Positions 24,601-33,556 of a stretch of DNA of 53,514 bases are shown here, piece by piece (the first letter of the stretch is position 1; the number at the start of each line of letters is the position of its first letter). The notes under the pieces were generated by a model. That model saw only the letters and a program-made list of their open reading frames with translations, was not told where the DNA came from and ran no database searches. The translations under genes and the position numbers were made by a program. The stretch is from Achromobacter sp. Bel (GTDB taxonomy: Bacteria; Pseudomonadota; Gammaproteobacteria; Burkholderiales; Burkholderiaceae_B), in assembly GCF_012928505.1 (NCBI RefSeq), contig NZ_JABBJN010000040.1, positions 1 through 53,514 on the forward strand, read 5' to 3'.

Positions 24601-27081
24601 ATGACTGCATTTACCACCGCTCCGATTGGCACCTGCCGCATCCATACGCCGCTGCGCGATGCCGTGGGCCGCTACCCGATCAAACTGCAACTCGGGCGCA
24701 ACTACGGTTTCGTGCACACCAGCGCCGAGGCGCTTCAGCAGGCGCGCTTCATGTTTGGCCAGGGCGAGATCCCCGCCGACGTCCAGCGCCTGATCTTCCG
24801 TCCTTCGAATGGCGAGCAGGCACGCCGCGGCACGCATAAGCCGGCCGACCTGTACATGGTGGAGTTGTCTTCACGCAAACTGCTGACCATCGACGGCTAT
24901 CCCATCCAGTCCAACTACCTGGTGCGCTACTTCAGCGAATTCTTCGCCGATCGTGCCCGCACCCGGATGTTCTGGTCGATGGCGCACGCCGATCGGCTCG
25001 CGGAACGCCGCGCGTTGCTGAATCAGGACCCGGTCTTCAAGAGCTTGTCATCCGACGATCGCGAGCTGCTGTCGCGCATCGTCAAGCGCGATCAGACGGA
25101 TGAAGAGATTGAAACGGAAATGCGTCAGCTGGTCGACCTGCTTGGCCGGGACAAGATCGTGTTCGTCACGCACGTCAATGCCCTGACGCCTGACAACGTG
25201 CCGATCGAACAACGCGAGCAGTTGATCTCGGCGGTAACCGATGCCGCGCAGCGCATCGGCGTGCCTTGCTACGATCCAACGCCCTTGATGAACAAGATCG
25301 GGCAAGGCGAAGCGATGGAAGACGGCGGCCTGGACCTGACCCACTACACGCCGCTCTTTGCCGAGCGCCTGTACGTCGACTGGTTCAAGAACTTCATGCG
25401 TCCGCGGATGAGCGCCTCCACGCCGCAGGCTGCCGTGCCCAAGCTGGCTGCCGACGAAAGCGTCGAACGCATTGAAAAAATCTGGGACTCGGGCAATTTG
25501 CGCGAGGCCTCGCGTCGGGTGCGCGACGTGCTTCGCCGCCATCCCGGGCTGCCCGATCATGTGCTGCTGTTTGCAAGGATTCAGGAAGAACTGGGCGATT
25601 ACGAAGGGTCGCTTGCGCTGCTGGGCAGTGCGGACGGCGCGCTGGCCTCCGGCAGCAAGGCCGAGCAGATCCTGATGCGCAACCAGTTCAAGCTGGGTCG
25701 CCATGACGTGGCGTACTCGCTTGCGGCCGGCCTGCTGGGCGACGAGATCGAAACCCCCGAGATCGTACGGATCGCGGCGGTGTCCGCAGGCCAGCTGGGC
25801 TATGTGGACGAGGCCCTGGGCAACTGGAAGCAACTGTTCCGCATTTCGTCTCCCGAAGACGCGGGCGCGGCGGAAGCCGCCGACACGGTGCTGTCCCTGC
25901 TGCAGACGAGCGGCGACATGGAGGCCGCCATCCGCTGGGTCCATGAAGTCCGCGCGGCCATGCCCGCGTATGGCCGCGGCTTTGCGGTGCTGTGGCGCGA
26001 CCGCCTGCTGGCCGGGGATCGCACCGGACTGCGCGTCCTGGCGTCCGAGTCCCCGTCGCTGGAAGACGTCGATGCGCTGGAGCTCGTCAAGGAAGCCTCG
26101 TGGCGCGGATGCATCATGGCCGCGGCGGCGTTGGCGGTGTCTTGCGGCCTGGCTGACAGCGAGCAGGAAGATATTCCGGAATGGCTGATTGCGCAGTCCT
26201 CGGCGTGGGCCGAAGAAGGCAATCGTGCGTTGGAAGAAGGTCGGTTGCGCGATGCCGCCGAGCGGATCTGCGCACACCGCCTGCTCAATCCCAACGCCCT
26301 GACCGGCGCACGCGCGCAGCGGGCGTTCGAGCGCGCAATGCGCCTTGGCGTGCGGGCTGCGCTGCTGGCGGGCAACCATAAGGAAGTGATCGACCTGACG
26401 GATATCGCCATTGATACCCAAGTCGAATTCCCCGAGTTGGATGCGATGCGCGGCCGTGCGGCCGATGCGCTGGGAGACAAGCAGACCGCCATGCGGCATC
26501 TTGCCCAGGCCGCTGCCGGAGAGTCCGCCCCGCTTAGCGCGCAGTTGTTCTTCGCACGCGCGGCGTTCAACGGTGGCTGGTTCGGAGAAGCCATCGACGC
26601 CTACAAGATGGTCCTTGCGCACCCGTCGGCCGACCAGAGCGCCAAGGATGAAGCGGAACGCCAGTTGGGCAGGCTTGGGCCGCGCGCCATCCGCGGCGCC
26701 CGCGAGATCCTGTCCGCCGGCGATCATCAGGCGGCCTGGACGTTGCTGGACCGCGTCGCACAGTCGTGGCCGGAGATGACCGAAGTCGACCGTGAAAAGC
26801 GCCGCATCCTCACCGTCCTGTACGCCGAGGCGCGCGCCCTGGAACCGTCGAGCACGACCGAGCGCCTGGCGCTTGGCGAGAAGATCGTGCAGCTCGTGCC
26901 CGAAGATCCCATCGGTCTGCGCCTGGCCGCCGTCGGCGCCATGCGGCTGCACCGCTTCGAGCAGGCCTTGCCTTACTGGAAAAAGCTCCAGGAGCGTTCC
27001 GATAATCCGGCTCAGTTCGATCACTATATCGAGCGCTGCCTGGTGTGGATCGAGAAGATCAACCGGAGAAAGGCGGCATGA
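24601..27081 (+). CDS. tviD: TviD-like Vi polymer O-acetyltransferase with TPR region
   Basis: 826 residues, close to Salmonella TviD length. GGAGAGA precedes the ATG. The first ~275 residues look like an SGNH/GSCFA-type fold: a nucleophile-like block IGTCR at 9-13 (Cys12 where most have Ser), FVTHVN, and a DLTH block at 245-248 offering Asp and His. From about 290 to 820 the chain is helical TPR-like (repeats such as LREASRRVRDVLRRHPGLPD and FEQALPYWKKL). Salmonella TviD O-acetylates the alpha-1,4-GalNAcA polymer in the cytoplasm. It overlaps tviE by 4 nt, and the TPR part may bind TviE. Confidence 0.82.
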   Translation: MTAFTTAPIGTCRIHTPLRDAVGRYPIKLQLGRNYGFVHTSAEALQQARFMFGQGEIPADVQRLIFRPSNGEQARRGTHKPADLYMVELSSRKLLTIDGYPIQSNYLVRYFSEFFADRARTRMFWSMAHADRLAERRALLNQDPVFKSLSSDDRELLSRIVKRDQTDEEIETEMRQLVDLLGRDKIVFVTHVNALTPDNVPIEQREQLISAVTDAAQRIGVPCYDPTPLMNKIGQGEAMEDGGLDLTHYTPLFAERLYVDWFKNFMRPRMSASTPQAAVPKLAADESVERIEKIWDSGNLREASRRVRDVLRRHPGLPDHVLLFARIQEELGDYEGSLALLGSADGALASGSKAEQILMRNQFKLGRHDVAYSLAAGLLGDEIETPEIVRIAAVSAGQLGYVDEALGNWKQLFRISSPEDAGAAEAADTVLSLLQTSGDMEAAIRWVHEVRAAMPAYGRGFAVLWRDRLLAGDRTGLRVLASESPSLEDVDALELVKEASWRGCIMAAAALAVSCGLADSEQEDIPEWLIAQSSAWAEEGNRALEEGRLRDAAERICAHRLLNPNALTGARAQRAFERAMRLGVRAALLAGNHKEVIDLTDIAIDTQVEFPELDAMRGRAADALGDKQTAMRHLAQAAAGESAPLSAQLFFARAAFNGGWFGEAIDAYKMVLAHPSADQSAKDEAERQLGRLGPRAIRGAREILSAGDHQAAWTLLDRVAQSWPEMTEVDREKRRILTVLYAEARALEPSSTTERLALGEKIVQLVPEDPIGLRLAAVGAMRLHRFEQALPYWKKLQERSDNPAQFDHYIERCLVWIEKINRRKAA

Positions 27082-29129
27082 ACCCACCACTGATTACCGA
27101 GCGTGCGGACGCCAAGTCCAACCTTCAATGGGTTCAAGCCCAATTAGAGGAAATCGTCGCGGCTTCAGGGCGGGTTCAAGTCGCGCAGGAAAACCTGGCT
27201 CGCGCGAAAGTGCTGGCGCGCGATCACATGGAAGATTCGAAGGTCCGTTTTCTGCTGCTCAGGCTGAAGGAGTCGGCGGGCCTGAACGAGGGCATGGCCG
27301 AACAGTGGTCGACGCTGTTGCAGGAATGCCCGGACGACCTTCAGATCGTCCGCTACTGCGCGACCCGCCTGGTGAAGGAACGTCATGTCGACGAGGCAAT
27401 GGACCTGGTCGACCGTCATCTTCCCGAGTCGGAGGAGAGCCCGGACCGCCTGTTCGCGCGAGCCAAGCTGCTTAGCGACATCCGTGCGCACGAGCAGTCC
27501 GACGCATTGTTCCGCCGGTTGATCACGCAATACACGGATCGCAATATGCGCGTCGAATTCGCCAAGCGCTTGCGCAAACGCGGCTTGCTGGCCGATGCGT
27601 TCGAGGCGATTGCGCCCGTGGCCAAGCACCTGGCGCCCGGCAGCAAGGCGGCGGAACTTGCCGACGGGCTGGCGAGCGACTACGCCTTCTACCAGCGTTT
27701 CGAGCCTGAAGAAGGACTGGCCGGAAAAGACATCAGGATTGTGTCGATGAAACACGCGATCCTGCACTTCCGCGATCGGCAGGTAGCCGAGAATTCACCG
27801 GACAAGCCCGTGTCCGTCGCGCTGGTGACCGGTAGCCTGGGGCCTGGCGGCGCCGAGCGTCAGCTGACACGGCTTGCCGGCGAACTGACCCGTTTGGCGG
27901 AGTTCCCCGAACAGCGGCCGGCCGACGTGCTGATGAAGCCGAAGAAGGTCGAAGTGCTGGTGAAGCAGCACACCGAACCGCCGGGCTCCACCAAAAAGCA
28001 GGACCTGGATTTCTTCCTGCCCGTGCTGGTCAAGGCACAAATTCCGGTCACGGAAATCAATCGGCTGCCCGCCATTTCCGTGTCCCATCAAGCCTTGCCC
28101 GAAGGCAGCCTGGGGCGCTTGCTGGAGCAATTGCCGCCGCCCGTCCACTATGGCGTGACGCGGCTGGCGCCGGTCTTGCGCGCGGCTCCGTTCGACGTGG
28201 TGAGTCTGTGGCAGGACGGCACTTGCCTGTTCGGCGCGTTGGCGGCGCTGCTTGCCGGCGCGCCCACCATTCACCTCGTATTCCGTGGCCTGCCGCCGAA
28301 CATCCGCAAGGACCGTTTCCGCGAAGAGTATCCGGAGCTCTACCAGGCCTTGGCTCAGGTTCCCGGGGTGGTCTTTGTCAGCAATAGCCGCAAGGCGGCC
28401 GAAGCCTATTCGGAATGGCTGGGCATCCCGATCACGCGCTTTCACATCCTGTACAACGGCGTGCCGGATCTGGCCACTGACGCGTCGGCCGCCGATGTCG
28501 AGAAGTGGAAGGCGTTCCAGGAAAGCACGACCGACGCCACCGAGACGATTGGCGGCGTCTTCCGGCTGGAGCCGGATAAGCGTCCGCAACTATGGATCAA
28601 GCTGGCCGCGTTGTACTTGAAGGAACGCCCGCAAGCGCGCTTTGTCATCGTGGGCGACGGACGCCTGCGAGAGAACATCGAAGCGCTGGCGCACGAGCTG
28701 AGCGTGACCGACCGGCTGTTGCTTGTCGGCTTGTCGAACCATGTCGGCTATTGGTATTCGCAAATGGACGCCAGCGTGCTGCTGTCCCGGTACGAAGGTC
28801 TGCCGAACGTGCTGATCGAAGCGCAGCTTCTGGGCGTTCCGGTGATTTCGACACCGGCCGGCGGCGCGGGCGAGTGCTTCGTCGAAAACGAGACCGGCCA
28901 CTTGCTCAGCGACGTGGATCACCCGGATCTGCACGAGGCATGCGAGAAAGTCTCGTCGATGGTGGATCAGGTTCGCAGTAATGCGCAATTGAGGGCGCAT
29001 AGCCGCAACCGGGCGCAAAAGCTGTTTTCGCTGGATGCGATGCTGACCAAGTTCCTGGCCTTGTGCATGCCGGTCTCCGAAAACGACGAGCGCATGGATC
29101 TGCAGCCCATGCGCCTGATGCAAGCCTGA
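27078..29129 (+). CDS. tviE: TviE-like capsule glycosyltransferase (polymerase)
   Basis: 683 residues. Residues 1-230 are helical and TPR-like (VAQENLARAKVLARD, ESPDRLFARAKLLSD); from about 245 there is a GT-B fold of GT4 type with TGSLGPGGAERQ near 253, VSNSRKAAEAYSEWLGI, and the EX7E motif EGLPNVLIE at Glu573/Glu581. In Vi loci this enzyme polymerises the HexNAcA chain. Salmonella TviE is about 100 residues shorter, so the N-terminal TPR part is larger here. Start ATG 27078 overlaps the tviD TGA. No transmembrane segment; presumed to sit at the inner membrane in a complex with TviD. Confidence 0.85.
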   Translation: MNPPLITERADAKSNLQWVQAQLEEIVAASGRVQVAQENLARAKVLARDHMEDSKVRFLLLRLKESAGLNEGMAEQWSTLLQECPDDLQIVRYCATRLVKERHVDEAMDLVDRHLPESEESPDRLFARAKLLSDIRAHEQSDALFRRLITQYTDRNMRVEFAKRLRKRGLLADAFEAIAPVAKHLAPGSKAAELADGLASDYAFYQRFEPEEGLAGKDIRIVSMKHAILHFRDRQVAENSPDKPVSVALVTGSLGPGGAERQLTRLAGELTRLAEFPEQRPADVLMKPKKVEVLVKQHTEPPGSTKKQDLDFFLPVLVKAQIPVTEINRLPAISVSHQALPEGSLGRLLEQLPPPVHYGVTRLAPVLRAAPFDVVSLWQDGTCLFGALAALLAGAPTIHLVFRGLPPNIRKDRFREEYPELYQALAQVPGVVFVSNSRKAAEAYSEWLGIPITRFHILYNGVPDLATDASAADVEKWKAFQESTTDATETIGGVFRLEPDKRPQLWIKLAALYLKERPQARFVIVGDGRLRENIEALAHELSVTDRLLLVGLSNHVGYWYSQMDASVLLSRYEGLPNVLIEAQLLGVPVISTPAGGAGECFVENETGHLLSDVDHPDLHEACEKVSSMVDQVRSNAQLRAHSRNRAQKLFSLDAMLTKFLALCMPVSENDERMDLQPMRLMQA

Positions 29130-29171
29130 TTGGCCGCTTATCTTTTCAAGCTGCTAACGCTAAAGGATCTT

Positions 29172-30329
29172 ATGCAAATGAACGTCCCGGCTTGGGGTCT
29201 GCGGCGCAACGCGGCCCTGGCCTTGATGCTGCTTTCCGCACTTTCACTGACGGGCTGCCAACTGCCGCGTTCCGGTCCGATGCTGAGCGAGATGACGGGG
29301 GCACACGACGACAAGGACGTCGTGGTGATGCCCGCGTCGCGTGAACTGGTGCAGGAAAGCAGGGTGCCCGACGTCGCTGATTTTCCCGTGCGCTATCGCG
29401 ATCTGACGCAGGCGGGATTCGACAGCCTGGTGCCCGGCGACGGCATCAACGTGAAGGTCTGGGAGCGCGGCGGGCTGGGCGTATTCGCCGCGGACCCGTC
29501 CGGCGTGAGCGACCTGGGCAACCAGGAGATCGACCGGTCGGGAAATGTCACCTTCCCCATCCTGGGAAAATTCCGGGCCGAAGGCCTGACGCTGGGCAAG
29601 CTGCATGACGCGATCGTCGCGCGCCTGGCCAAACTGGTCGTGGGCGCGGATGTCAGCGTGACGCGCGCCGCCGATGCGCGAGGCCAGATGGTGACCGTCC
29701 AGGGAAATCTGACCAAGCCCGGCATGTTTCCGATCACGCAGACGGCGCAGCGCTTGAGCAGCGCGTTGGCGCAGGCCGCGCCCGTGCAGACCAATCCCGA
29801 GCAGCTCGTCATCAGCCTGCGCCGCGATAACCAGGTTGCTTCGGTGCGTTTGTCTGACATCTACCGCAACCAGAATAACGACATCCTGCTGCGGCCGGGA
29901 GATGTCATCACCGCCTATGACTCCCGCGAGTACCTGACCGTGCTGGGCGCGGCGGGCACCCAGGGGCGCGTGGCCATCAGCAAGCGCAACTACAGCGTGC
30001 TGGATGCCCTGGCGGACTCCCGGGGGCTTGACGACAAGCTGGCCGACCCGCGTTCGGTGTTCCTGTTCACACCCGCGAAGGCTGGCGTCGCCGGCAAGCC
30101 GGACCTGCTGCCCGTGGTCTATCAATTCGACCTGACCCGGCCGGAGCAGGTGGCGCTGGCGCGAGAATTCACCGTGCATGAAGGCCAGGCCATCTATATT
30201 TCGGATGCGCCGTTCACACAGGTGCAGAAGGTCTTGTCGGCGTTCCGCGTCACGATGAGTGCCGGCTTCAGCGCCACACGGGCAATCGACAGCGATTCGG
30301 GCTCCAGTTCGTCCGGCGTATCGCAATAG
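29172..30329 (+). CDS. vexA: Outer-membrane polysaccharide export lipoprotein (VexA/Wza-KpsD type)
   Basis: 385 residues. AAAGGA lies just before the ATG at 29172. A lipoprotein signal peptide ends at the lipobox LTGC (Cys29). The export domain opens with LVPGDGINVKVWERGG and GNVTFPILGKFRAEGLT, then SLBB-like repeats (VTVQGNLTKPGMFPIT; LTVLGAAGTQGRVAI). OPX proteins form the outer-membrane channel for capsular polymer with the PCP protein encoded by vexD. The gene is 42 nt after tviE and 7 nt before vexB. Confidence 0.92.
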   Translation: MQMNVPAWGLRRNAALALMLLSALSLTGCQLPRSGPMLSEMTGAHDDKDVVVMPASRELVQESRVPDVADFPVRYRDLTQAGFDSLVPGDGINVKVWERGGLGVFAADPSGVSDLGNQEIDRSGNVTFPILGKFRAEGLTLGKLHDAIVARLAKLVVGADVSVTRAADARGQMVTVQGNLTKPGMFPITQTAQRLSSALAQAAPVQTNPEQLVISLRRDNQVASVRLSDIYRNQNNDILLRPGDVITAYDSREYLTVLGAAGTQGRVAISKRNYSVLDALADSRGLDDKLADPRSVFLFTPAKAGVAGKPDLLPVVYQFDLTRPEQVALAREFTVHEGQAIYISDAPFTQVQKVLSAFRVTMSAGFSATRAIDSDSGSSSSGVSQ

Positions 30330-30336
30330 CGTGTCG

Positions 30337-31677
30337 ATGAGCAACGAGGACCGGATCAAGGGCTGGCGCTCGCGCCGGAAAGAGAGCAACTACGCGGTTG
30401 GATCCGGCGTCGCCGCCTGGCGGCTGGATCCGGCCAAGCTGTTCGAGGAAAAGGCCTCACCGGCCGTGCTGCTCAAGCCGCTGGTGGCGCGCCTGCAGGG
30501 CGAGCCGCATGACTCCGTGGCCGCCCGGCGGGCGGTGTACGAGGCCGTGCAGGCGGAGTTGGACGCGGAGATCGCGCGTAGCGGGGTCGACGAGACGCTT
30601 GCCGATTTCTCGCGGCGGCGTCTGCGCCTGATCGTGCGGTTGCTTGAGCTGGACATCCGCGCGGACGCCAAGGTGTTCGAGCCGGGATATATGCCGCCCA
30701 AGCTCGTGGCCGAGGACGAGCGCCTGGCTGCGGCGCATGCGCGCCGCGTCGAACGGCGAAAGCAGGACGAGGCGCGCGAGGCGCGGCGCCATGCGTCCCG
30801 CAACGATATTGCGCTGGAAGTCGCGCTGTCCGAGGACGAGGCCGGCGACCTTGCGATTTTGCGGGACCGCATGCATATCCTGCATGGCGGCGATCACCCC
30901 CGGAGCGCCGATACGGGGCGGCCGGTGGGGAGCACGCTGTTGGCGTTGTTCGTCTATCAGCTGCGGGTGATACACGGCGAGAGCCGGATCGCCTTGCTGT
31001 GGGCCCTGGTCGGCCCCGTGGTGCTGTTGACGCTGATCTCGTCGCTGTACATCCTGATGGGCACGCATTACATCCTTGGCATGGACGTGCAGACGTTCTC
31101 GCTGTTGGGGGCCACCACGTGGATCATGTTCCGGCAGATCATTTTCAGAAGCAGCGCGGCGTACATATCGGCCCGCGGCCTGCTGAACTTCCAGGGCGTG
31201 ACGCCATTGATGTGCGCGCTGGTGCAGGCGCTGATCTACCTTTCGGTGTATCTCGTGGTGTTCGCGGTGCTGATCAGCGCCGGCCACGCGCTGGAACTGA
31301 TTACGTTGCCGGAAAGCTGGGCGGGGTTCGTGCTTTTCGTGGTGCTGATGGGGGGCTGCGGTGCGGCGATGGGGGTGCTGTTCGGGTCGATCGCGACGTT
31401 CTGGCATTTCTACCTGAGGCTTGCGCCGGTCATTGAACGGTTTCTCCAGATTTTCTCGAGTGTCTTTTTTGTTTCGGAGCAGTTGCCGGAACATCTGCGT
31501 CCCTGGATCCTCTGGTCGCCGTTCGCCCATGGCATGCAGCTCTTGCGCTCGGCGTACTTCGAGGCCTACGACTCCCAGGATGCGAGCCTGGGCTACTTCC
31601 TGACGTCGTTGGTGTTCCTGATGGTGGTCGCCCTGGCGGCCGAGCGTCTCGCGCGTCCCAATGTCCAGCCGATGTGA
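30337..31677 (+). CDS. vexB: ABC-2 capsule export permease with long N-terminal extension
   Basis: 446 residues, against about 260 for VexB/KpsM. The last ~235 residues are the ordinary ABC-2 permease: six hydrophobic segments starting at about 220 (LLWALVGPVVLLTLISSLYI), and the C-terminal SPFAHGMQLLRSAYFEAYDS typical of KpsM. Residues 1-200 are soluble, highly charged and helical (YEAVQAELDAEIARSGVDE; EDERLAAAHARRVERRKQDE) with no motif I recognise. Start ATG 30337 is 7 nt after vexA. The domain would face the cytoplasm, where the partner ATPase and the polymer-making enzymes sit. Confidence 0.87.
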   Translation: MSNEDRIKGWRSRRKESNYAVGSGVAAWRLDPAKLFEEKASPAVLLKPLVARLQGEPHDSVAARRAVYEAVQAELDAEIARSGVDETLADFSRRRLRLIVRLLELDIRADAKVFEPGYMPPKLVAEDERLAAAHARRVERRKQDEAREARRHASRNDIALEVALSEDEAGDLAILRDRMHILHGGDHPRSADTGRPVGSTLLALFVYQLRVIHGESRIALLWALVGPVVLLTLISSLYILMGTHYILGMDVQTFSLLGATTWIMFRQIIFRSSAAYISARGLLNFQGVTPLMCALVQALIYLSVYLVVFAVLISAGHALELITLPESWAGFVLFVVLMGGCGAAMGVLFGSIATFWHFYLRLAPVIERFLQIFSSVFFVSEQLPEHLRPWILWSPFAHGMQLLRSAYFEAYDSQDASLGYFLTSLVFLMVVALAAERLARPNVQPM

Positions 31678-31686
31678 GGCAAGACG

Positions 31687-32403
31687 ATGATTCATCTGAA
31701 TGGCGTCACTGACGAACCCTATGCATTTGGAAGCCGGCAACCGCTGCTGCTCAATGCCGACCTCGATATTCCTGTCGGCCGCTACGCGTTGCTATCGCAC
31801 TCGCCGGAACTGCATCGGCAGATCGTCGACGTGCTGTGCTGCCTGCGTCCGCCGCGCCGGGGCTTCGTCAAGCACGACGGCGTCGTGTCGTGGGCGATCG
31901 GCCGGCAAGGCTTTATCCGCGGCAAGGCCAACGGCCTGAGCATCATCGATTTCGTGTCCGAGATGTACGAGATCGATGCCGACGCCACGCACGAGCTGGT
32001 CGCGGACCTGGTCAGCGACCCCAAGTGCCTGGCCAAGCCAATGGAACATTGGCCGCTTTACGCACGGCAGGAGTTCTCGTTCGCACTGGCGCTGGCGCCG
32101 GCGTTCGACGTGTACGTGATCGAAGGGTCCATCCCTTTCGAGCCTTGCCGTTTCACCCGCCTTTGGCTGGCTCTTTTCGAAGAGCGGCTGATTGGCCGGA
32201 CACTCATTTTTTCCAGTTACCGCCAGAACCAGATGGCGGACTACTGCCTAAAAGGCTTGATTTATGAACGAAGCGCTCTCAGCATCGAAGACGACCTCGA
32301 CCAGTGCATCAGCAGATTCCCCCCGCGACGATCAAGGAGCGAATCCGGCACAGGCGACGACGGCTTCGGCGGCGGCTTCGAGGAAGGGCAGCTCGGCCTA
32401 TGA
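31687..32403 (+). CDS. vexC: Degenerate KpsT/VexC-type ABC ATPase subunit
   Basis: 238 residues, alignable by eye to KpsT across its length, with the GVVSWAIGRQGFIRGKANGLS loop corresponding to the VSWPxG...GS(L/M)TG loop of capsule ATPases, and LEDDLDQCI-like C-terminal features. The Walker A segment, expected at about 36-46, reads LLSHSPELHRQ (35-45), with no GxxGxGK[ST]. The Walker B position reads FDVYVIEG (140-147), lacking the Asp-Glu pair, and the signature region reads YARQEFS (125-131). The reading frame is intact. So either ATP is bound atypically, or the subunit is structural. The last 46 codons overlap vexD. Confidence 0.8.
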   Translation: MIHLNGVTDEPYAFGSRQPLLLNADLDIPVGRYALLSHSPELHRQIVDVLCCLRPPRRGFVKHDGVVSWAIGRQGFIRGKANGLSIIDFVSEMYEIDADATHELVADLVSDPKCLAKPMEHWPLYARQEFSFALALAPAFDVYVIEGSIPFEPCRFTRLWLALFEERLIGRTLIFSSYRQNQMADYCLKGLIYERSALSIEDDLDQCISRFPPRRSRSESGTGDDGFGGGFEEGQLGL

Positions 32404-33556
32404 GGGCGGGTCGGAAATCGAGCGCCGCCGCCGCGAGCGGCAGTCGTCGCTGCGCGAGCGCCGCCGTCACCGGTGGATCAACGCGTTCATCGTCATCGCG
32501 CCGGTCGTGCTGGCCCTGGTCTATGTGCTGGGCATCGCAACGCCCCGCTATGAGGCGGAGTCGCGGTTCTTCGTGCAATCGGGGTCGGGCCAGCAAGGCG
32601 GTGGAGGCGGCGCGGCAAGCCTGCTCACCACCGGGAACATGGGCGGCATGCTCGGCGGCTTCGTGGATGGATGGGCGGTCGCCGACTTCCTCAAGTCGCG
32701 CGACGCCATGCAGCAGCTGGACCGGAAAGTCGGCCTGCGCCAGTACCTGATCCGTGCCGGCATGGACCCGGTCAGCCACCTGGCCGAGGACGCAAGCGAG
32801 GACGATCTGTATCGCGCCTACCGCGCGTCGGTCCAGGTCTCGTTCAACGCGCTGGAGCAGATCGACGTATTGCGCGTGAGCGCCTTTTCGCCGGAAGATG
32901 CCGCGACCTTGTCAAAGGCGCTTATCGGCTTGGCGGAGGGGTTCGTGAGCTCCATGAACGAAAAGGGCGTTGCCGACAAACTGAAGGTCAGCGAAGAGTC
33001 GGTCCGGCTGGCCGAGCAGAAGGCGTTTGCCGCGAGAGAGGCGCTGACGACGTGGCGGACCACGCATGGCAACATCGATCCGACCGCCACGGTGGCGATG
33101 CTGCTGAATTTGTCCAGCCAACTCGAGGGGGAGCTCAATAGCGCGCAGATCAATCTGGACAAGATCCGCGCGTTGGGCAACAAGGACCATTTCATGCTCA
33201 AGCCCGCCGAGTTGCAGGTCGCGGCCTTGCAGAAGCGGATCGCGTCGTTGCGCCGCCGTCTTAGCGGCGAAGGCAATACGGAAGCGAAGCAGCTGAAGTC
33301 GTACGAGGCGTTGCGCAACACCCAGGCGTTCGCGGATTCGAACCTGACGCTGGCGCAGCAGACCTACCAGCAGGCGGTGACGGATGCGCTGCGGCTGCAG
33401 CGGTATTTGTCCATCATCGCGCAACCGGTGCCGACCGACCGGCCCAGCAGCCCGCGCACGGGGATCCTGCTGCTGCAAGCGTTGGCCCTGGGTTTTGTAT
33501 TGATGTTCGTCTTCCGCGTGGCGACAGCGTTGTTGAGGGGGTTGCGTCATGGTTGA
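32264..33556 (+). CDS. vexD: Polysaccharide co-polymerase/export PCP protein (VexD/KpsE type)
   Basis: 430 residues. A Ser/Ala-rich then Arg-rich cytoplasmic N-terminus (1-70), transmembrane helix at 72-92 (INAFIVIAPVVLALVYVLG), periplasmic domain starting PRYEAESRFFVQSG, a long coiled-coil with alpha-helical hairpin (residues about 225-375), and a second membrane helix near 405-425 preceded by the proline-rich QPVPTDRPSSPRTG typical of PCP-3. It links the ABC exporter to the VexA channel. No alternative start exists before the first membrane helix, so the 140-nt overlap with vexC is real. It overlaps vexE by 8 nt. Confidence 0.92.
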   Translation: MNEALSASKTTSTSASADSPRDDQGANPAQATTASAAASRKGSSAYEGGSEIERRRRERQSSLRERRRHRWINAFIVIAPVVLALVYVLGIATPRYEAESRFFVQSGSGQQGGGGGAASLLTTGNMGGMLGGFVDGWAVADFLKSRDAMQQLDRKVGLRQYLIRAGMDPVSHLAEDASEDDLYRAYRASVQVSFNALEQIDVLRVSAFSPEDAATLSKALIGLAEGFVSSMNEKGVADKLKVSEESVRLAEQKAFAAREALTTWRTTHGNIDPTATVAMLLNLSSQLEGELNSAQINLDKIRALGNKDHFMLKPAELQVAALQKRIASLRRRLSGEGNTEAKQLKSYEALRNTQAFADSNLTLAQQTYQQAVTDALRLQRYLSIIAQPVPTDRPSSPRTGILLLQALALGFVLMFVFRVATALLRGLRHG

